A DNA stretch of 64,000 nt from CAIYRG01 sp965247505 (GTDB taxonomy: Bacteria; Pseudomonadota; Alphaproteobacteria; Micropepsales; Micropepsaceae): assembly GCA_965247505.1 (NCBI GenBank), contig OZ252020.1, forward strand, positions 868,001 to 932,000, written 5' to 3'. Positions 36,054 to 45,422 of the stretch are shown one piece after another. Numbering within the stretch: position 1 is the first letter of the stretch; each line of letters starts with the position of its first letter. The notes beneath the pieces are model-generated. The model was not told where the DNA came from. It ran no database searches and was given only the letters and a program-made list of their open reading frames with translations. A program made the translations under genes and the position numbers.

Positions 36054-36800
36054 ATGCCCCGCTATCGTCTCACCATAGAATATGATGGCTCGCAATTTTG
36101 CGGTTGGCAAAGGCAGGAAAATGCCCATTCCGTGCAAGAGGCATTGGAAGAAGCGATCTACGCTTTGAGCGAGGAGCGCGTCAGCGTAACCGGGGCAGGA
36201 CGCACGGATGCAGGCGTTCATGCTCTTGGCCAGGTCGCCCATTTCGACCTGGAGAAAGAATTTTCGCCAAACATTGTACGAAATGCGCTCAACGCGCATT
36301 TGCGACCCCATTTGATTACCGTCGTTGAGGCCGATTTTGCGCCGGACGATTTCCATGCGCGGTTTTCCGCCCTTGCGCGGCATTACGAGTATCGCATTCT
36401 CTGCCGGCGCGCGCCGCCTGCGCTTGATCATGGCTTTGTTTGGCATGTTGCGCGCAAGCTTGATGCAGAGGCGATGCACGATGCTGCGCAGTCTCTCGTG
36501 GGCAAGCATGATTTTACGACCTTCCGCTCGGTCCAATGCCAGGCCAAATCGCCCATTAAGACGCTCGATTGTTTGGATGTCAGCAGGCGAGAAAACGAGA
36601 TCGTGATCTATGCGCGTGCGCGCTCGTTTCTCCATCATCAGGTGCGCTCGCTTGTCGGAAGCTTGAAGCTTGTCGGCGAGGGTAAATGGACCGCGCGAGA
36701 CTTACAGCGCGCATTGGAGGCGCGCGACCGTGGTACTTGTGGCCCCGTCGCCCCGCCTCAGGGGCTGATGCTTCTCAAAGTGGACTATCAACAACCATAG
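36054..36800 (+). CDS. truA: tRNA pseudouridine(38-40) synthase TruA
   Basis: 248 residues. N-terminal YDGSQFCGWQRQ, catalytic Asp in GAGRTDAGVHALGQ, FSALARHYEYRI, and FLHHQVRSLVGSL near the C-terminus. Third gene of the def unit, followed by a REP-type repeat pair. Confidence 0.96.
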   Translation: MPRYRLTIEYDGSQFCGWQRQENAHSVQEALEEAIYALSEERVSVTGAGRTDAGVHALGQVAHFDLEKEFSPNIVRNALNAHLRPHLITVVEADFAPDDFHARFSALARHYEYRILCRRAPPALDHGFVWHVARKLDAEAMHDAAQSLVGKHDFTTFRSVQCQAKSPIKTLDCLDVSRRENEIVIYARARSFLHHQVRSLVGSLKLVGEGKWTARDLQRALEARDRGTCGPVAPPQGLMLLKVDYQQP

Positions 36801-36801
36801 T

Positions 36802-36951
36802 TGTCATGGCCCACAAAAGTGGGCCACCCAGACGATCATAAGATTCTTTTGGCGCCCCGGCGCGCTTTGCGCGCCAAACTATTTAATTGCGCGGCTTTGC
36901 CGCGCGGGGACATGCGCCTGCTGGGTAGCCCGATCAAGTCGGGCCATGACA
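36802..36951. repeat. REP-like palindromic repeat pair (REPIN-like)
   Basis: Two related hairpins in opposite orientation: tgtcatggcccacaaaagtg...ggccacccag (36802-36832) and its inverted counterpart ctgggtagcccgatcaagtcgggccatgaca (36921-36951). The outer ends TGTCATGGCCC (36802-36812) and GGGCCATGACA (36941-36951) are exact reverse complements. Each unit has its own stem: GGCCCAC/GTGGGCC and GCCCGATC/AGTCGGGC. The second hairpin shares the GATCAAGTC core with the palindrome hit by the first IS1595 element at 17.2 kb. Sits between truA and murI and may also terminate transcription. Confidence 0.75.
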
Positions 36952-36967
36952 GTCGTGGGTTGACGCC

Positions 36968-37785
36968 CTACAGATCGACCAACTCTACGGCCTTCGCATC
37001 GATCTGTTTGCCCAAAAATATTTTTCCAACGCGTGCGAATCGCTCCGGCGCATCGGTGGCGAGAAAGCGCGGCGGCAAGGGATCAGATTGGGGTTGTAAG
37101 TTCTTTTCCGCGAGGAACCGCTTGGCAGCGCGTGCCGTCGTCTTGGCGCTGTCGACCAACGCTATGTCCGGTCCGGTAATGCGCGCGATCATGTCCGCCA
37201 ACGTTGGATAATGCGTGCAGCCCAGCACAAGGCATTCAGGTTTTTGGGCTGCGGCCAAGAGCGTTTCAAGATAGTGTCTCCCACGCGCTCCGGGATGTCG
37301 CCGGTCGTCAGACCTTCTTCGGCCAAAGCGACAAAGAGCGGGCAGGGTTTTTGGACGATTGATGCGCTCGGATTACGCGCTTCAATAGCGCGCACATAGG
37401 CGCCACCTGCCACCGTGCTTTCCGTGGCGATCACCGCAATATTCCCCATCGGGGCAGCAGCCACTGCCGCTTCGGCGCCCGGTTCGATCACGCCGAGTAA
37501 TGGGGTGTCTCCAAGCGTTGCGCGGAGCGCGTCCATTGCGGCAGAGGATGCTGTGTTGCAGGCGACGATAAGAAGTTTGATGTCATGCGCGCCGACGGCA
37601 TTTGCGCATTGCACGGCGTAGCGCGTCACCGTGTCGGCGCTCTTTGTGCCATAGGGTAAGCGGGCCGTGTCGCCAAGATAGACAAAGCCCTCATTAGGAA
37701 GATGTGCCATCAGTGCGCGCATGACGGTGAGCCCGCCAATTCCGGAATCGAATACGCCTATGGGTTTTTCACTTGGAACGCTCAT
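36968..37785 (-). pseudogene. murI: Glutamate racemase (MurI), frameshifted
   Basis: Makes D-glutamate for peptidoglycan; normally essential. From ATG 37785: IGVFDSGIGGLTVMRAL, first catalytic Cys in VACNTASSAAMD. The frame is lost near 37281, where GTGGGAGAC has three G; with four G it reads ERVGRHYLETLLAAAQKPE and continues to LVLGCTHYPTLADM (second catalytic Cys) and the stop at 36968. Combined size about 273 residues, full length. Starts within the last base of the upstream membrane-protein gene's stop (TGATG). Since loss should be lethal without a second racemase, a homopolymer base-call error is likely. Confidence 0.9.
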
Positions 37786-38405
37786 CAGCTCTCAACCAGT
37801 CCCGCGCGCAGCCGAGCATCCGTCAATGCAATGAACAAACTCAAAATAATATCGAACAGGACAATCCCCGCCGCATTCAGGCCTGAAATGTCCAGTCCCT
37901 CATGCGCAACCTTCCAGTGATAGACGATGGCGAATAATACAACCGGATAATATAGGACGATGGCACCGGATATCGGGACGACGCCGACAAGATAAAGAAG
38001 AGACGGTATCGCGCTGAGCGCAAATAGGACGCAAGAGGTCCAGTTGAAGGCGACGATAAAGGGAACGTAGCGTTGTCCTGCCCCAAGGAGCCGTGCCAAA
38101 AAAACCATCGCAAGCGGAAATAAAATCCAATTGGTCAGATAGTTTGCAGACTCAAGTAAAAAGAAGGAGAGGTTTGCCGGGGGCAGCTGCGGAAATGAAA
38201 CCTCCGGCATTTCGATTGGCGCGTTTGCAGCAATGCGCCGTTCGGCAAATAGGACCAGCACAAAAAACGGTGCGCATAGGACAATGCCAAAAAAAGAGCG
38301 GAAAAAACCATCGAAGGATTGGTCAAAATCGCCAACGGAGTCTTTCTCGAATCGCGCAACGCGAATCGCAATTGTAAGTTGCTCGCGCACATAGGCGACG
38401 TTCAT
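37785..38405 (-). CDS. Hypothetical integral membrane protein
   Basis: 206 residues with about five membrane segments (SFFGIVLCAPFFVLVLFA, ANYLTNWILFPLAMVFLA, FIVAFNWTSCVLFALSAI, LLYLVGVVPISGAIVLYYPVVLFAIV and a C-terminal one). The region YHWKVAHEGLDISG resembles a family of conserved alphaproteobacterial membrane proteins next to dapE; no function known to me. Overlaps dapE by 4 bp (ATGA) and murI by one base: an operon. Confidence 0.75.
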   Translation of the reverse strand: MNVAYVREQLTIAIRVARFEKDSVGDFDQSFDGFFRSFFGIVLCAPFFVLVLFAERRIAANAPIEMPEVSFPQLPPANLSFFLLESANYLTNWILFPLAMVFLARLLGAGQRYVPFIVAFNWTSCVLFALSAIPSLLYLVGVVPISGAIVLYYPVVLFAIVYHWKVAHEGLDISGLNAAGIVLFDIILSLFIALTDARLRAGLVES

Positions 38406-39589
38406 TCCGCCCGGCTTTCAAAATAGGCTCGAAGGACGGACGCATAAATATCTACGAGAAGATTGATTTCGGCGACGGGAACACATTCGTCGACTTTGTG
38501 CATGGTTTTCCCCGGAAGACCGAGCTCGACGACGGGGCAATGATCTTTGATAAAGCGCGCATCCGAAGTTCCTCCGCCGGCGGAAAATTCCGGCGCCTCT
38601 CCGGTGGCGCGCTGAACTGCGCCGCTCAAGAGATCAGTATAAGGGCCCGGCCGGGTCACAAAGGCGACGCCACTGACGTCATTGGTAAATTCGATCTCAC
38701 CGCCCATGGCCGCAACGATCTCTTTTCCGACTCCCTCGATTTTCGCCATAAGCGTATCGGGCATATGCAGATCGTTGAAGCGGACATTGAACGCGGCATG
38801 CGCTTTTGCAGGGATGACATTGGTGGTTGGATTTCCGACGTCGAACGAGGTGAACGCGATTGTCGAAGGCTCAAACTCTTCTGTTCCTTCGTCCAAGGGC
38901 TCGGCCGAGAGCCGCCCGATGAGAGCGCAAAGGATCGGAATTGGATTGAGTGCATGATGCGGGTAAGCAGTGTGTCCTTGAATGCCGGACATTGTGACGT
39001 TCACATTCATGCTTCCGCGACGGCCGATCTTTAAGATATCGCCGGTCCTTGCGTTGGAGGCCGGCTCGCCCACAACGCAATGATCGATGCTCTCGCCATT
39101 CTCCTTCATCCAGTCGAGCACTTTGACCGTGCCGTTGATGGCGGGGCCTTCTTCATCGCCGGTGATAAGAAGACTGATTGAGCCCTTGGGCGTTTTCGTC
39201 TCGCTTAAAATTTGCGCGGTTGCGGCAATGAAGGCGGCGATGGAACTTTTCATGTCCACGGCGCCACGCCCGAAAAGAATGCCGTTCTCAACTGCGCCCG
39301 AAAATGGGTCATGACGCCAAAGCGAAGTGTCGCCCGGCGGAACCACATCGGTGTGGCCGGCAAAGCAAAAATTTGGGGCGCTCGTTCCCAGCCTTGCGTA
39401 AAGATTTTCTACTGCCGGTGTGCCCTCGGCCTCGAATGCTAAGCGATGACAGGTGAACCCCAAGGATTGTAGAGCATTTTCCAACACCTTGAGCGCGCCG
39501 GCATCCTCCGGGGTCACCGAGGGGCAGCGAATAAGATCCTGGGCAAGGGCAATAGGATCGATCATGAAAGAATCGATGGCATCCGACAT
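38402..39589 (-). CDS. dapE: Succinyl-diaminopimelate desuccinylase (DapE)
   Basis: Dizinc M20 hydrolase giving LL-diaminopimelate. 395 residues from ATG 39589; ATG 39565 (MIDPIALA) is an alternative. Metal site in CFAGHTDVVPPGD, GRGAVDMKSSIA, TGDEEGPAINGT and VVGEPASN; final zinc histidine in LGLPGKTMHKVDECVP. Downstream of dapD by 57 bp. Confidence 0.95.
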   Translation of the reverse strand: MSDAIDSFMIDPIALAQDLIRCPSVTPEDAGALKVLENALQSLGFTCHRLAFEAEGTPAVENLYARLGTSAPNFCFAGHTDVVPPGDTSLWRHDPFSGAVENGILFGRGAVDMKSSIAAFIAATAQILSETKTPKGSISLLITGDEEGPAINGTVKVLDWMKENGESIDHCVVGEPASNARTGDILKIGRRGSMNVNVTMSGIQGHTAYPHHALNPIPILCALIGRLSAEPLDEGTEEFEPSTIAFTSFDVGNPTTNVIPAKAHAAFNVRFNDLHMPDTLMAKIEGVGKEIVAAMGGEIEFTNDVSGVAFVTRPGPYTDLLSGAVQRATGEAPEFSAGGGTSDARFIKDHCPVVELGLPGKTMHKVDECVPVAEINLLVDIYASVLRAYFESRAE

Positions 39590-39646
39590 GGGCGGATTTA
39601 GGGCCGCTATGCCGTCCTGGTCAAATGGCGAACCGTTTTTTGGGAA

Positions 39647-40474
39647 TCATTCCCGCAGAAGTTCGTTAATCGAGGTCTTGGAGCGGGTTTTTTCGTCCAC
39701 CCGTTTGACGATGACGGCGCAGGCCAGCATTGGACCACCCGAGGCCGAGGGCAGCGCGCCGGGCACGACAACCGAATAGGGGGGAACTTTGCCGTAGATC
39801 ACTTCGCTGCTGGCACGATCTACAATTTTGGTCGAGGCCCCTAAGAAGACACCCATCGAAAGCACCGAACCCTCGCCGACGATGACGCCTTCGGCTACTT
39901 CGGATCTTGCGCCAATAAAGCAATTGTCCTCGATGATCACGGGGCCTGCTTGCAGCGGCTCCAAAACGCCACCGATCCCGGCCCCGCCGGAGATATGGCA
40001 GTTTTTCCCGATCTGCGCGCATGAGCCAATGGTTGCCCAAGTATCGACCATGGTTCCTTCGCCGACATAGGCGCCCAGATTAACGAAAGAGGGCATTAAA
40101 ACCGCACCCTTCGCGATAAACGCCGATCGGCGCACGATGGCGCCGGGGACCGCGCGAAAGCCTGCGTCCCGAAAGCGGTTCTCGCCCCAATCGGCAAATT
40201 TTGACGGAACCTTATCCCACCAATTCGCGCCGCCCGGCCCGCCTTCTATGCTTGTCATGTCGTTGAGGCGGAAAGATAGAAGGACCGCCTTCTTCACCCA
40301 TTGATGAACCTGCCATTCGCCATCCGTTTTTTCGGCAACCCGCAGCCTTCCGGAATCGAGACCCTCCAACGCCGCGTCAACCGCTTCGCGCGGCGCGCCT
40401 TCGGTCGCCGAAGAAAGCGTATCGCGTGCCTCCCAGCTCGTCTCGATCGTCTGCTGTAATTCGCTGTCGTTCAT
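39647..40474 (-). CDS. dapD: Tetrahydrodipicolinate N-succinyltransferase (DapD)
   Basis: Left-handed beta-helix acyltransferase using succinyl-CoA. 275 residues: IEGGPGGANWWDKVPSKF, then hexapeptide turns (GAVLMPSFVNLGAYVGEGTMVDTW; GVLEPLQAGPVIIEDNCFIGARSEVAEG). The ATG overlaps the nucleotidase stop (ATGA). Part of the argB-HAD-dapD-dapE row. Confidence 0.96.
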   Translation of the reverse strand: MNDSELQQTIETSWEARDTLSSATEGAPREAVDAALEGLDSGRLRVAEKTDGEWQVHQWVKKAVLLSFRLNDMTSIEGGPGGANWWDKVPSKFADWGENRFRDAGFRAVPGAIVRRSAFIAKGAVLMPSFVNLGAYVGEGTMVDTWATIGSCAQIGKNCHISGGAGIGGVLEPLQAGPVIIEDNCFIGARSEVAEGVIVGEGSVLSMGVFLGASTKIVDRASSEVIYGKVPPYSVVVPGALPSASGGPMLACAVIVKRVDEKTRSKTSINELLRE

Positions 40475-41187
40475 TGTTTGTCTGTTACCTCGATGGCGTT
40501 AAGAAATTCGGCGAGATTGTCGGTCTCATGATGGATATAATCGGGTCGCTCGCCCGATTGCGCGTGGTGGCGCAACCAGATTGTTGTCATACCGAGGGAG
40601 GCTGGAATTTCCAAATTTGCCGGCAGATCGTCGAACATCGCCGCGCCTGTAGAAGAAATGACACCATGCTTGAGAGCGGCGTCATAAGCAGCTTGCGTCG
40701 GCTTTGCAGCAAAGCCTGTCTTACGCATATCGAAAATGTCCTCAAAGAGATGGCTGATACCAAGGCGCTCCAAAACGCGTTCGGCGTGCCTCCCGCAATT
40801 GCTTGTGAAAATCACACGCCGCCCGGGGAGGCGCTCCAGCCCGGCGCGAAGCTGCGGATCGGGGACAAGATCCAGCGCGATATCGTTGACGAATGAAAGA
40901 TAGTGCTCCGGGTCGGTACCGTGCTTCTTCATCAGCCCGGTTAGGGTGGTTCCATATTGATGGAAATAATCCTTCTGCACTTTCCAAGCCGCGTCATATT
41001 CAAGCGCCAGTTCGCGTTGCACGAAAAGGCAGATCCGCTGCTCGATTATTTTCAAAAGCCCCACATCCGCCGCATAGAGCGTGTTGTCGAGATCGAACAC
41101 CCAGTGTTCGATTTCGCGAAAATCTTTCCCGTTCCTGGGCGTTTCACGAGATGCATTGGTCGTTATGGGGGAGGCGATATTGGGCAT
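40471..41187 (-). CDS. HAD-family pyrimidine 5'-nucleotidase
   Basis: 238 residues from ATG 41187 (upstream ATG 41244 adds 19 poorly conserved residues). HAD motif I is WVFDLDNTLYAA, motif II IFTSNCGRH, motif III lysine near KPTQAAYDAAL, motif IV AAMFDDLPANL. The pyrimidine-nucleotidase-like subgroup (related to yeast SDT1/PHM8) commonly stands beside dapD in rhizobia. 64 bp downstream of argB, overlaps dapD by 4 bp. Confidence 0.87.
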   Translation of the reverse strand: MPNIASPITTNASRETPRNGKDFREIEHWVFDLDNTLYAADVGLLKIIEQRICLFVQRELALEYDAAWKVQKDYFHQYGTTLTGLMKKHGTDPEHYLSFVNDIALDLVPDPQLRAGLERLPGRRVIFTSNCGRHAERVLERLGISHLFEDIFDMRKTGFAAKPTQAAYDAALKHGVISSTGAAMFDDLPANLEIPASLGMTTIWLRHHAQSGERPDYIHHETDNLAEFLNAIEVTDKQ

Positions 41188-41250
41188 GGGGGCAAGATGG
41201 TCGGAGCGGGGGGCTCTGGCAAGCTGTCGGTCTTGGATAGCCAAAAAGCC

Positions 41251-42177
41251 TTATCCGGCGCGGATTAGCGTGCCCGCGCCATGGGCTGTGAAGAGCTCGA
41301 GAAGAAGCGCATGGGGCACTCTTCCGTCAAGAATCACCGCCGCCCGTACCCCGTGCTCGACCGCATCGATGGCCGTCTCAACTTTTGGAATCATGCCACC
41401 AGAAATCGTGCCGTCGGCGATCAGCGCGCGGGCCTCGCTGACGGTTAGGCGCTGAATGAGATTGCCTTGCTTGTCGAGCACGCCCTCGACATCGGTGAGG
41501 ATCATCAAGCGTTCCGCTGCCATTGCGCCGGCGACCGCGCCCGCCGCCGTGTCGGCATTGATATTGTAAGTCCCTCCCTGCTCTCCGGTGCCAACCGGGG
41601 CAAGGATCGGGATTAAATCAGAGGCAATGATCGAGTGCAGGATCTGCGGGTCCACGCGCTCGGGCACACCGACAAAACCAAGATCGGCTTGCGTTTGCTG
41701 TTTGGTCTCTGGGTCGGTTTTGGTGCGAGCATATTTGCGCGCGACGATGAGGTTGCCGTCCTTGCCGGAGATTCCAACGGCGCATCCGCCTGCCGCATTA
41801 ACGTCGGAAACGATCTGCTTGTTGATCGTCCCGGAAAGTACCATCTCGACGACTTCCATGGTTTTCGCATCGGTGACGCGAAGACCGTCAACAAAGCGCG
41901 ATGGAATCTCGAGTTGTTTTAACATGGCGCCGATTTGCGGACCGCCGCCATGTACGACAATCGGATTAATACCCGTCTGCTTCATCAAAACGATGTCTTC
42001 GGCAAAGTCGCGCGGGCCGGTTGGTCCCCCCATCGCGTGACCGCCATATTTTACGACGATGGTTTTCTCGTCATAGGTAAGAATGTAGGGAAGCGCCTCG
42101 ACCAGCACGCGCGCCGTCGTGCGCCACCTTGAAAGTAGGCGCAGGTCACGAACTTCGTGTTTTGGGTCGTCGGCCAA
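41251..42177 (-). CDS. argB: Acetylglutamate kinase (ArgB)
   Basis: Second step of arginine synthesis. 308 residues, including an extra N-terminal helix typical of arginine-sensitive enzymes. KYGGHAMGG phosphate loop, VVHGGGPQIGAML, the NAG-binding GLRVTDAKTMEVVEMVLSGTINK-like block (shown in two parts: GLRVTDAKTMEV and VLSGTINKQIV), and ILTDVEGVLD. Stop 64 bp before the nucleotidase. Confidence 0.95.
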   Translation of the reverse strand: MADDPKHEVRDLRLLSRWRTTARVLVEALPYILTYDEKTIVVKYGGHAMGGPTGPRDFAEDIVLMKQTGINPIVVHGGGPQIGAMLKQLEIPSRFVDGLRVTDAKTMEVVEMVLSGTINKQIVSDVNAAGGCAVGISGKDGNLIVARKYARTKTDPETKQQTQADLGFVGVPERVDPQILHSIIASDLIPILAPVGTGEQGGTYNINADTAAGAVAGAMAAERLMILTDVEGVLDKQGNLIQRLTVSEARALIADGTISGGMIPKVETAIDAVEHGVRAAVILDGRVPHALLLELFTAHGAGTLIRAG

Positions 42178-42266
42178 GGTATTTTCCCTAGGGGTGGCGT
42201 AAATTCGGCTGGCTTATAGCCCAATCGCGCGAGCGCGGACAAATCCCCGGGAAAATAGTGTTTCGG

Positions 42267-42914
42267 TTAGGTTCTTGGGGGTCCGGCAAAGGCGGACAGC
42301 GCTGCGCGCAACGAGCCTATCCCTGAGCCGGTTTCCGACGAAGTGGCTAGTAGATCGGGATGGGCGGCCCCATGACGCGCCGCCTCCTTTGCGGTTTTTG
42401 TGCCGACGGCTTTTGTCTCTTCGTCATCGAGCTTGTCCGTTTTGGTAAGAACAAGCTGATATGAGACCGCGGCCTTGTCCATGAGCGCCATCACCTCCAA
42501 ATCGGCTTCCATCAATCCACGCCTGGAATCGATCAGCAGCATGACGCGCTGAAGCGTGGGGCGGCCTCGCAAATAATCGAATACGAGTGCGTTCCAGCTT
42601 GCAGATTCTTTCTTTGAGGCGCGGGCAAAGCCGTAGCCGGGAAGGTCCGCCAAAATTAGTCGCCCACTCAAATCGAAAAAATTGATCTGCCGTGTGCGCC
42701 CGGGCGTTTGCGACACGCGCGCAAGGCGATTGCGCCCGGTCAAGGCATTTAAAAGACTCGACTTTCCGACATTCGAACGCCCGGCAAATGCGATCTCGTT
42801 CAACCCGCTGGGTGGAAGGCCATCGAGCGAAGCGATTCCGGAGATGAAGGTGCATTCCTTCGCAAACAGAAGGCGGCCTTCTTCCAATGCCCTCGCGGAC
42901 GGTTCCGCGAACAT
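42267..42914 (-). CDS. engB: Ribosome biogenesis GTPase YihA/YsxC (EngB)
   Basis: 215 residues. G1 GRSNVGKSSLLN, G2 threonine in TPGRTRQINFF, G3 DLPGYGFA, G4 LTKTDKLDD, G5 ATSSETGSGI. Required for large-subunit maturation in many bacteria. Six bp after yidC, same strand. Confidence 0.95.
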   Translation of the reverse strand: MFAEPSARALEEGRLLFAKECTFISGIASLDGLPPSGLNEIAFAGRSNVGKSSLLNALTGRNRLARVSQTPGRTRQINFFDLSGRLILADLPGYGFARASKKESASWNALVFDYLRGRPTLQRVMLLIDSRRGLMEADLEVMALMDKAAVSYQLVLTKTDKLDDEETKAVGTKTAKEAARHGAAHPDLLATSSETGSGIGSLRAALSAFAGPPRT

Positions 42915-42920
42915 CTCTCT

Positions 42921-44699
42921 TTAGTCCGGTGGCTGAGCCGAGCTCTCTTTGGTCTGGCCGCGTTTGAAGCGCTTTGCCAGTTTATCAAAGAGATCAATCG
43001 GCACGCCCGATTTGCGCATAATGTATGCCTGCTGTGCAATCGAGAGCATGTTGTTCCACGTCCAATAAATCACGAGCCCTGCGGGGAAGGATGCCAGAAT
43101 GATCATGAAAAACCATGGCATGAAACCGAAGATGCGCTGCTGTACTGGGTCGGCCGGCGGTGGATTGAGGCTCATCTGAATCCACATGGTGAATCCCATG
43201 ATGATGGGAAACACACCGATCATCAAAAAACTTGGCGGCGTAAAGGGAATGAGTCCGAAAAGATTGACGATGGAAATGGGTTCAATTGCAGACAGATCGC
43301 GTATCCAGCCGAAGAACGGTGCGTGGCGCATTTCTATCGTGACGAATAGAACCTTATAGAGCGAGAAGAAGACCGGTATTTGAACCAAGATTGGAAGGCA
43401 GCCGGCAAGCGGATTGACCTTTTCCTTACTGTACAACTCCATCATTCCTTGCTGAAGTTGCGCCTTATCGTCCTTGAAGCGCTCGCGTAGAGCCTCCATT
43501 TCCGGCTGAAGTTTTTTCATCTTTCCCATCGCGCGATAGGAGGTGTTCGCAAGCGGGAAAAAGAGCAACTTCACGAAAACGGTGAAAACAAGGATGGCAA
43601 CGCCAAAATTTCCGACAAAACCAAAAATATATTCGATCGAAAGAAAGATCGGTTTGGTCAAGAAGAAGTACCAACCCCAATCAATGGCATCATCGAACCG
43701 AGGTATGTTTAGCGCGTCGCGATAATCACGAACGATGTTTACGACCTTTGGACCCGCGAAAAGACGATGGGTGACTTCCTGTGCAGCGCCCGGCGCAATC
43801 GTTCTTGGCTCGAGCTCGTATTTCGCCTCATAGGCGGTGCCGCCATTGTAATCATAGGCCCGGAAGCTGCCGCTGACTTCTTCTTCTTGGTCCGGTAGCA
43901 GAACCGACATCCAATATTTGTCGGTGATGCCGACCCATCCGCCTACGCTTACGAAGCGCTGGGTAATGTTTCCGTCCGCAAGGTCGCCATAGCTCGGGTC
44001 CTGGATAACGTCGTCCGCAACCCCGATGAATCCTTCGTGAACGACCCAGGTTGTCCTTACCTCGGGAACTTCCGGCCGGCGGATCTGTGCGTAGGGATAA
44101 AGAACAACCGACGCTGCACTTTCGTTTTCCACTCGGTCGGTGATCGTGAATAAATAGCGTTCGTCGATCGATATGCGGCGCGTGAAAATAAGTCCGTCAT
44201 CACCATTATATGTCAGCGTCACGTCATTGCCGGGCGCAAGCGATCCACCAGCGGCCGCCCATTGGCTTTCCAAATCAGGAAGATCGTAATTCGCGCCTTG
44301 AGGCCCGAACCAGCCCATGTCGACAAAATAAGCAAATTCCGTGCTGAAGGGCGTGAAGAGTTCTATCTCGGCGCTCTCAGGATCGGGCGTCAGGTGATAG
44401 TCGTGCAACCGCAAATCATCGAGCCGTGCGCCGGTGAGATTGATGGAGCCGCCGAGCGTTGGGGTTTCGATGGGCACGCGTTGAGACTGTGTAAGGGCCT
44501 CGGCTCGCGGCACGGCTTCGCGCGGCAATTGTAGAGTCGCAGCTTGGCCTGGGACCTCAGTCGCAGTTTCTTGTTCGGCGAGCGCTGCCTGGCGCGCCTG
44601 TTCTTGCGCCATTTGCGGCCCGGCAATGAAATATTGCCAGCCGAAAAGAACTGCGGCCGAGAGGACAATAGCCAGAATGAGATTGCGTTGTTCGGGCAT
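42921..44699 (-). CDS. yidC: Membrane protein insertase YidC
   Basis: 592 residues: N-terminal membrane helix, a long periplasmic domain (about residues 60-350), then the conserved insertase core: GNFGVAILVFTVFVKLLFFPL, KLQPEMEALRERFKDD, NPLAGCLPILVQIPVFFSLYKV (shown from NPLAGCLP) with positive groove residues, and a basic tail. Member of rpmH-rnpA-yidD-yidC-engB. Confidence 0.96.
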   Translation of the reverse strand: MPEQRNLILAIVLSAAVLFGWQYFIAGPQMAQEQARQAALAEQETATEVPGQAATLQLPREAVPRAEALTQSQRVPIETPTLGGSINLTGARLDDLRLHDYHLTPDPESAEIELFTPFSTEFAYFVDMGWFGPQGANYDLPDLESQWAAAGGSLAPGNDVTLTYNGDDGLIFTRRISIDERYLFTITDRVENESAASVVLYPYAQIRRPEVPEVRTTWVVHEGFIGVADDVIQDPSYGDLADGNITQRFVSVGGWVGITDKYWMSVLLPDQEEEVSGSFRAYDYNGGTAYEAKYELEPRTIAPGAAQEVTHRLFAGPKVVNIVRDYRDALNIPRFDDAIDWGWYFFLTKPIFLSIEYIFGFVGNFGVAILVFTVFVKLLFFPLANTSYRAMGKMKKLQPEMEALRERFKDDKAQLQQGMMELYSKEKVNPLAGCLPILVQIPVFFSLYKVLFVTIEMRHAPFFGWIRDLSAIEPISIVNLFGLIPFTPPSFLMIGVFPIIMGFTMWIQMSLNPPPADPVQQRIFGFMPWFFMIILASFPAGLVIYWTWNNMLSIAQQAYIMRKSGVPIDLFDKLAKRFKRGQTKESSAQPPD

Positions 44700-44717
44700 G
44701 AATACTCCGCAAAAGTC

Positions 44718-44981
44718 CTAACGCGGCGGGACCGGATCGAATCCGGACCTTCCGCCGAGCCAAGTGATCGGATGGCAGCGCGCCAAACGCCGTAGCGTTA
44801 GCCATGTTCCTTTGATCGGTCCATGGCGGGACAATGCTTCGAGCGCATAGGCCGAACAGCTCGGTTCAAAGCGGCATGAGCGCGGCAGCATTGGCGAGAG
44901 GCAATAGCGATAAAGATGAATCGGAAAGGAAATCAGCGCTAGGGCAGCGCGGCGCAAAAGCGCATAAAATTTGTTAGCCAT
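44718..44981 (-). CDS. yidD: Membrane protein insertion efficiency factor YidD
   Basis: 87 residues from ATG 44981; the start overlaps the rnpA stop by 8 bp, and ATGs further upstream lie inside rnpA. Core text ISFPIHLYRYCLSPMLPRSCRFEPSCSAYALEAL carries the three conserved cysteines (RYCLSP, SCRF, SCSAY). Ends HPITWLGGRSGFDPVPPR, the family C-terminus. Confidence 0.94.
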   Translation of the reverse strand: MANKFYALLRRAALALISFPIHLYRYCLSPMLPRSCRFEPSCSAYALEALSRHGPIKGTWLTLRRLARCHPITWLGGRSGFDPVPPR

Positions 44982-45363
44982 GCTCTTTCCCCCCGGGCGT
45001 CGGGTTTTCGCCTGATTGGCACTTGCGGTCGAGCGCCACATGCCCTCCCCGTAGCACATCCGTCAGATCACCAAGCAGGGTTGCAAAGGGCCTACTGGCC
45101 GTGGCGATACGCGCAATAAGAACATAGTCATGCCGTTCGCGCCCATAAAGGGGGAGAAGCTCCGCCGCGGCAGCGCGCAACCGCCGTTTCGCTCGGTTGC
45201 GTGTAACGGCATTGCCGATCTTGCGCGTAGCGGTGAATCCAACGCGCGCGGTATTCTCGCGCGCGGCGGTCTCGGGCGTCAGGCAAATTTCGAGCCCCAG
45301 GCCGGGCCGTGATCTACGCACGCCCGATCGTTGCGCATTTAAGAAATCTGCCCGCGTCTTCAT
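44974..45363 (-). CDS. rnpA: Ribonuclease P protein component
   Basis: 129 residues, protein subunit for tRNA 5' maturation. RADFLNAQRSG at the N-terminus, ARVGFTATRKIGNAVTRNRAKRRLR with the RNR motif, and HDYVLIARIATA. In-frame codons continue a few residues upstream without a better start. Follows rpmH by 59 bp and overlaps yidD. Confidence 0.92.
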   Translation of the reverse strand: MKTRADFLNAQRSGVRRSRPGLGLEICLTPETAARENTARVGFTATRKIGNAVTRNRAKRRLRAAAAELLPLYGRERHDYVLIARIATASRPFATLLGDLTDVLRGGHVALDRKCQSGENPTPGGKEHG

Positions 45364-45422
45364 TCGATCCAGGGCAAGCTTGCCGGGAACGGATGTTTCC
45401 GGATGTGGCCGCCGCTCGGCGC

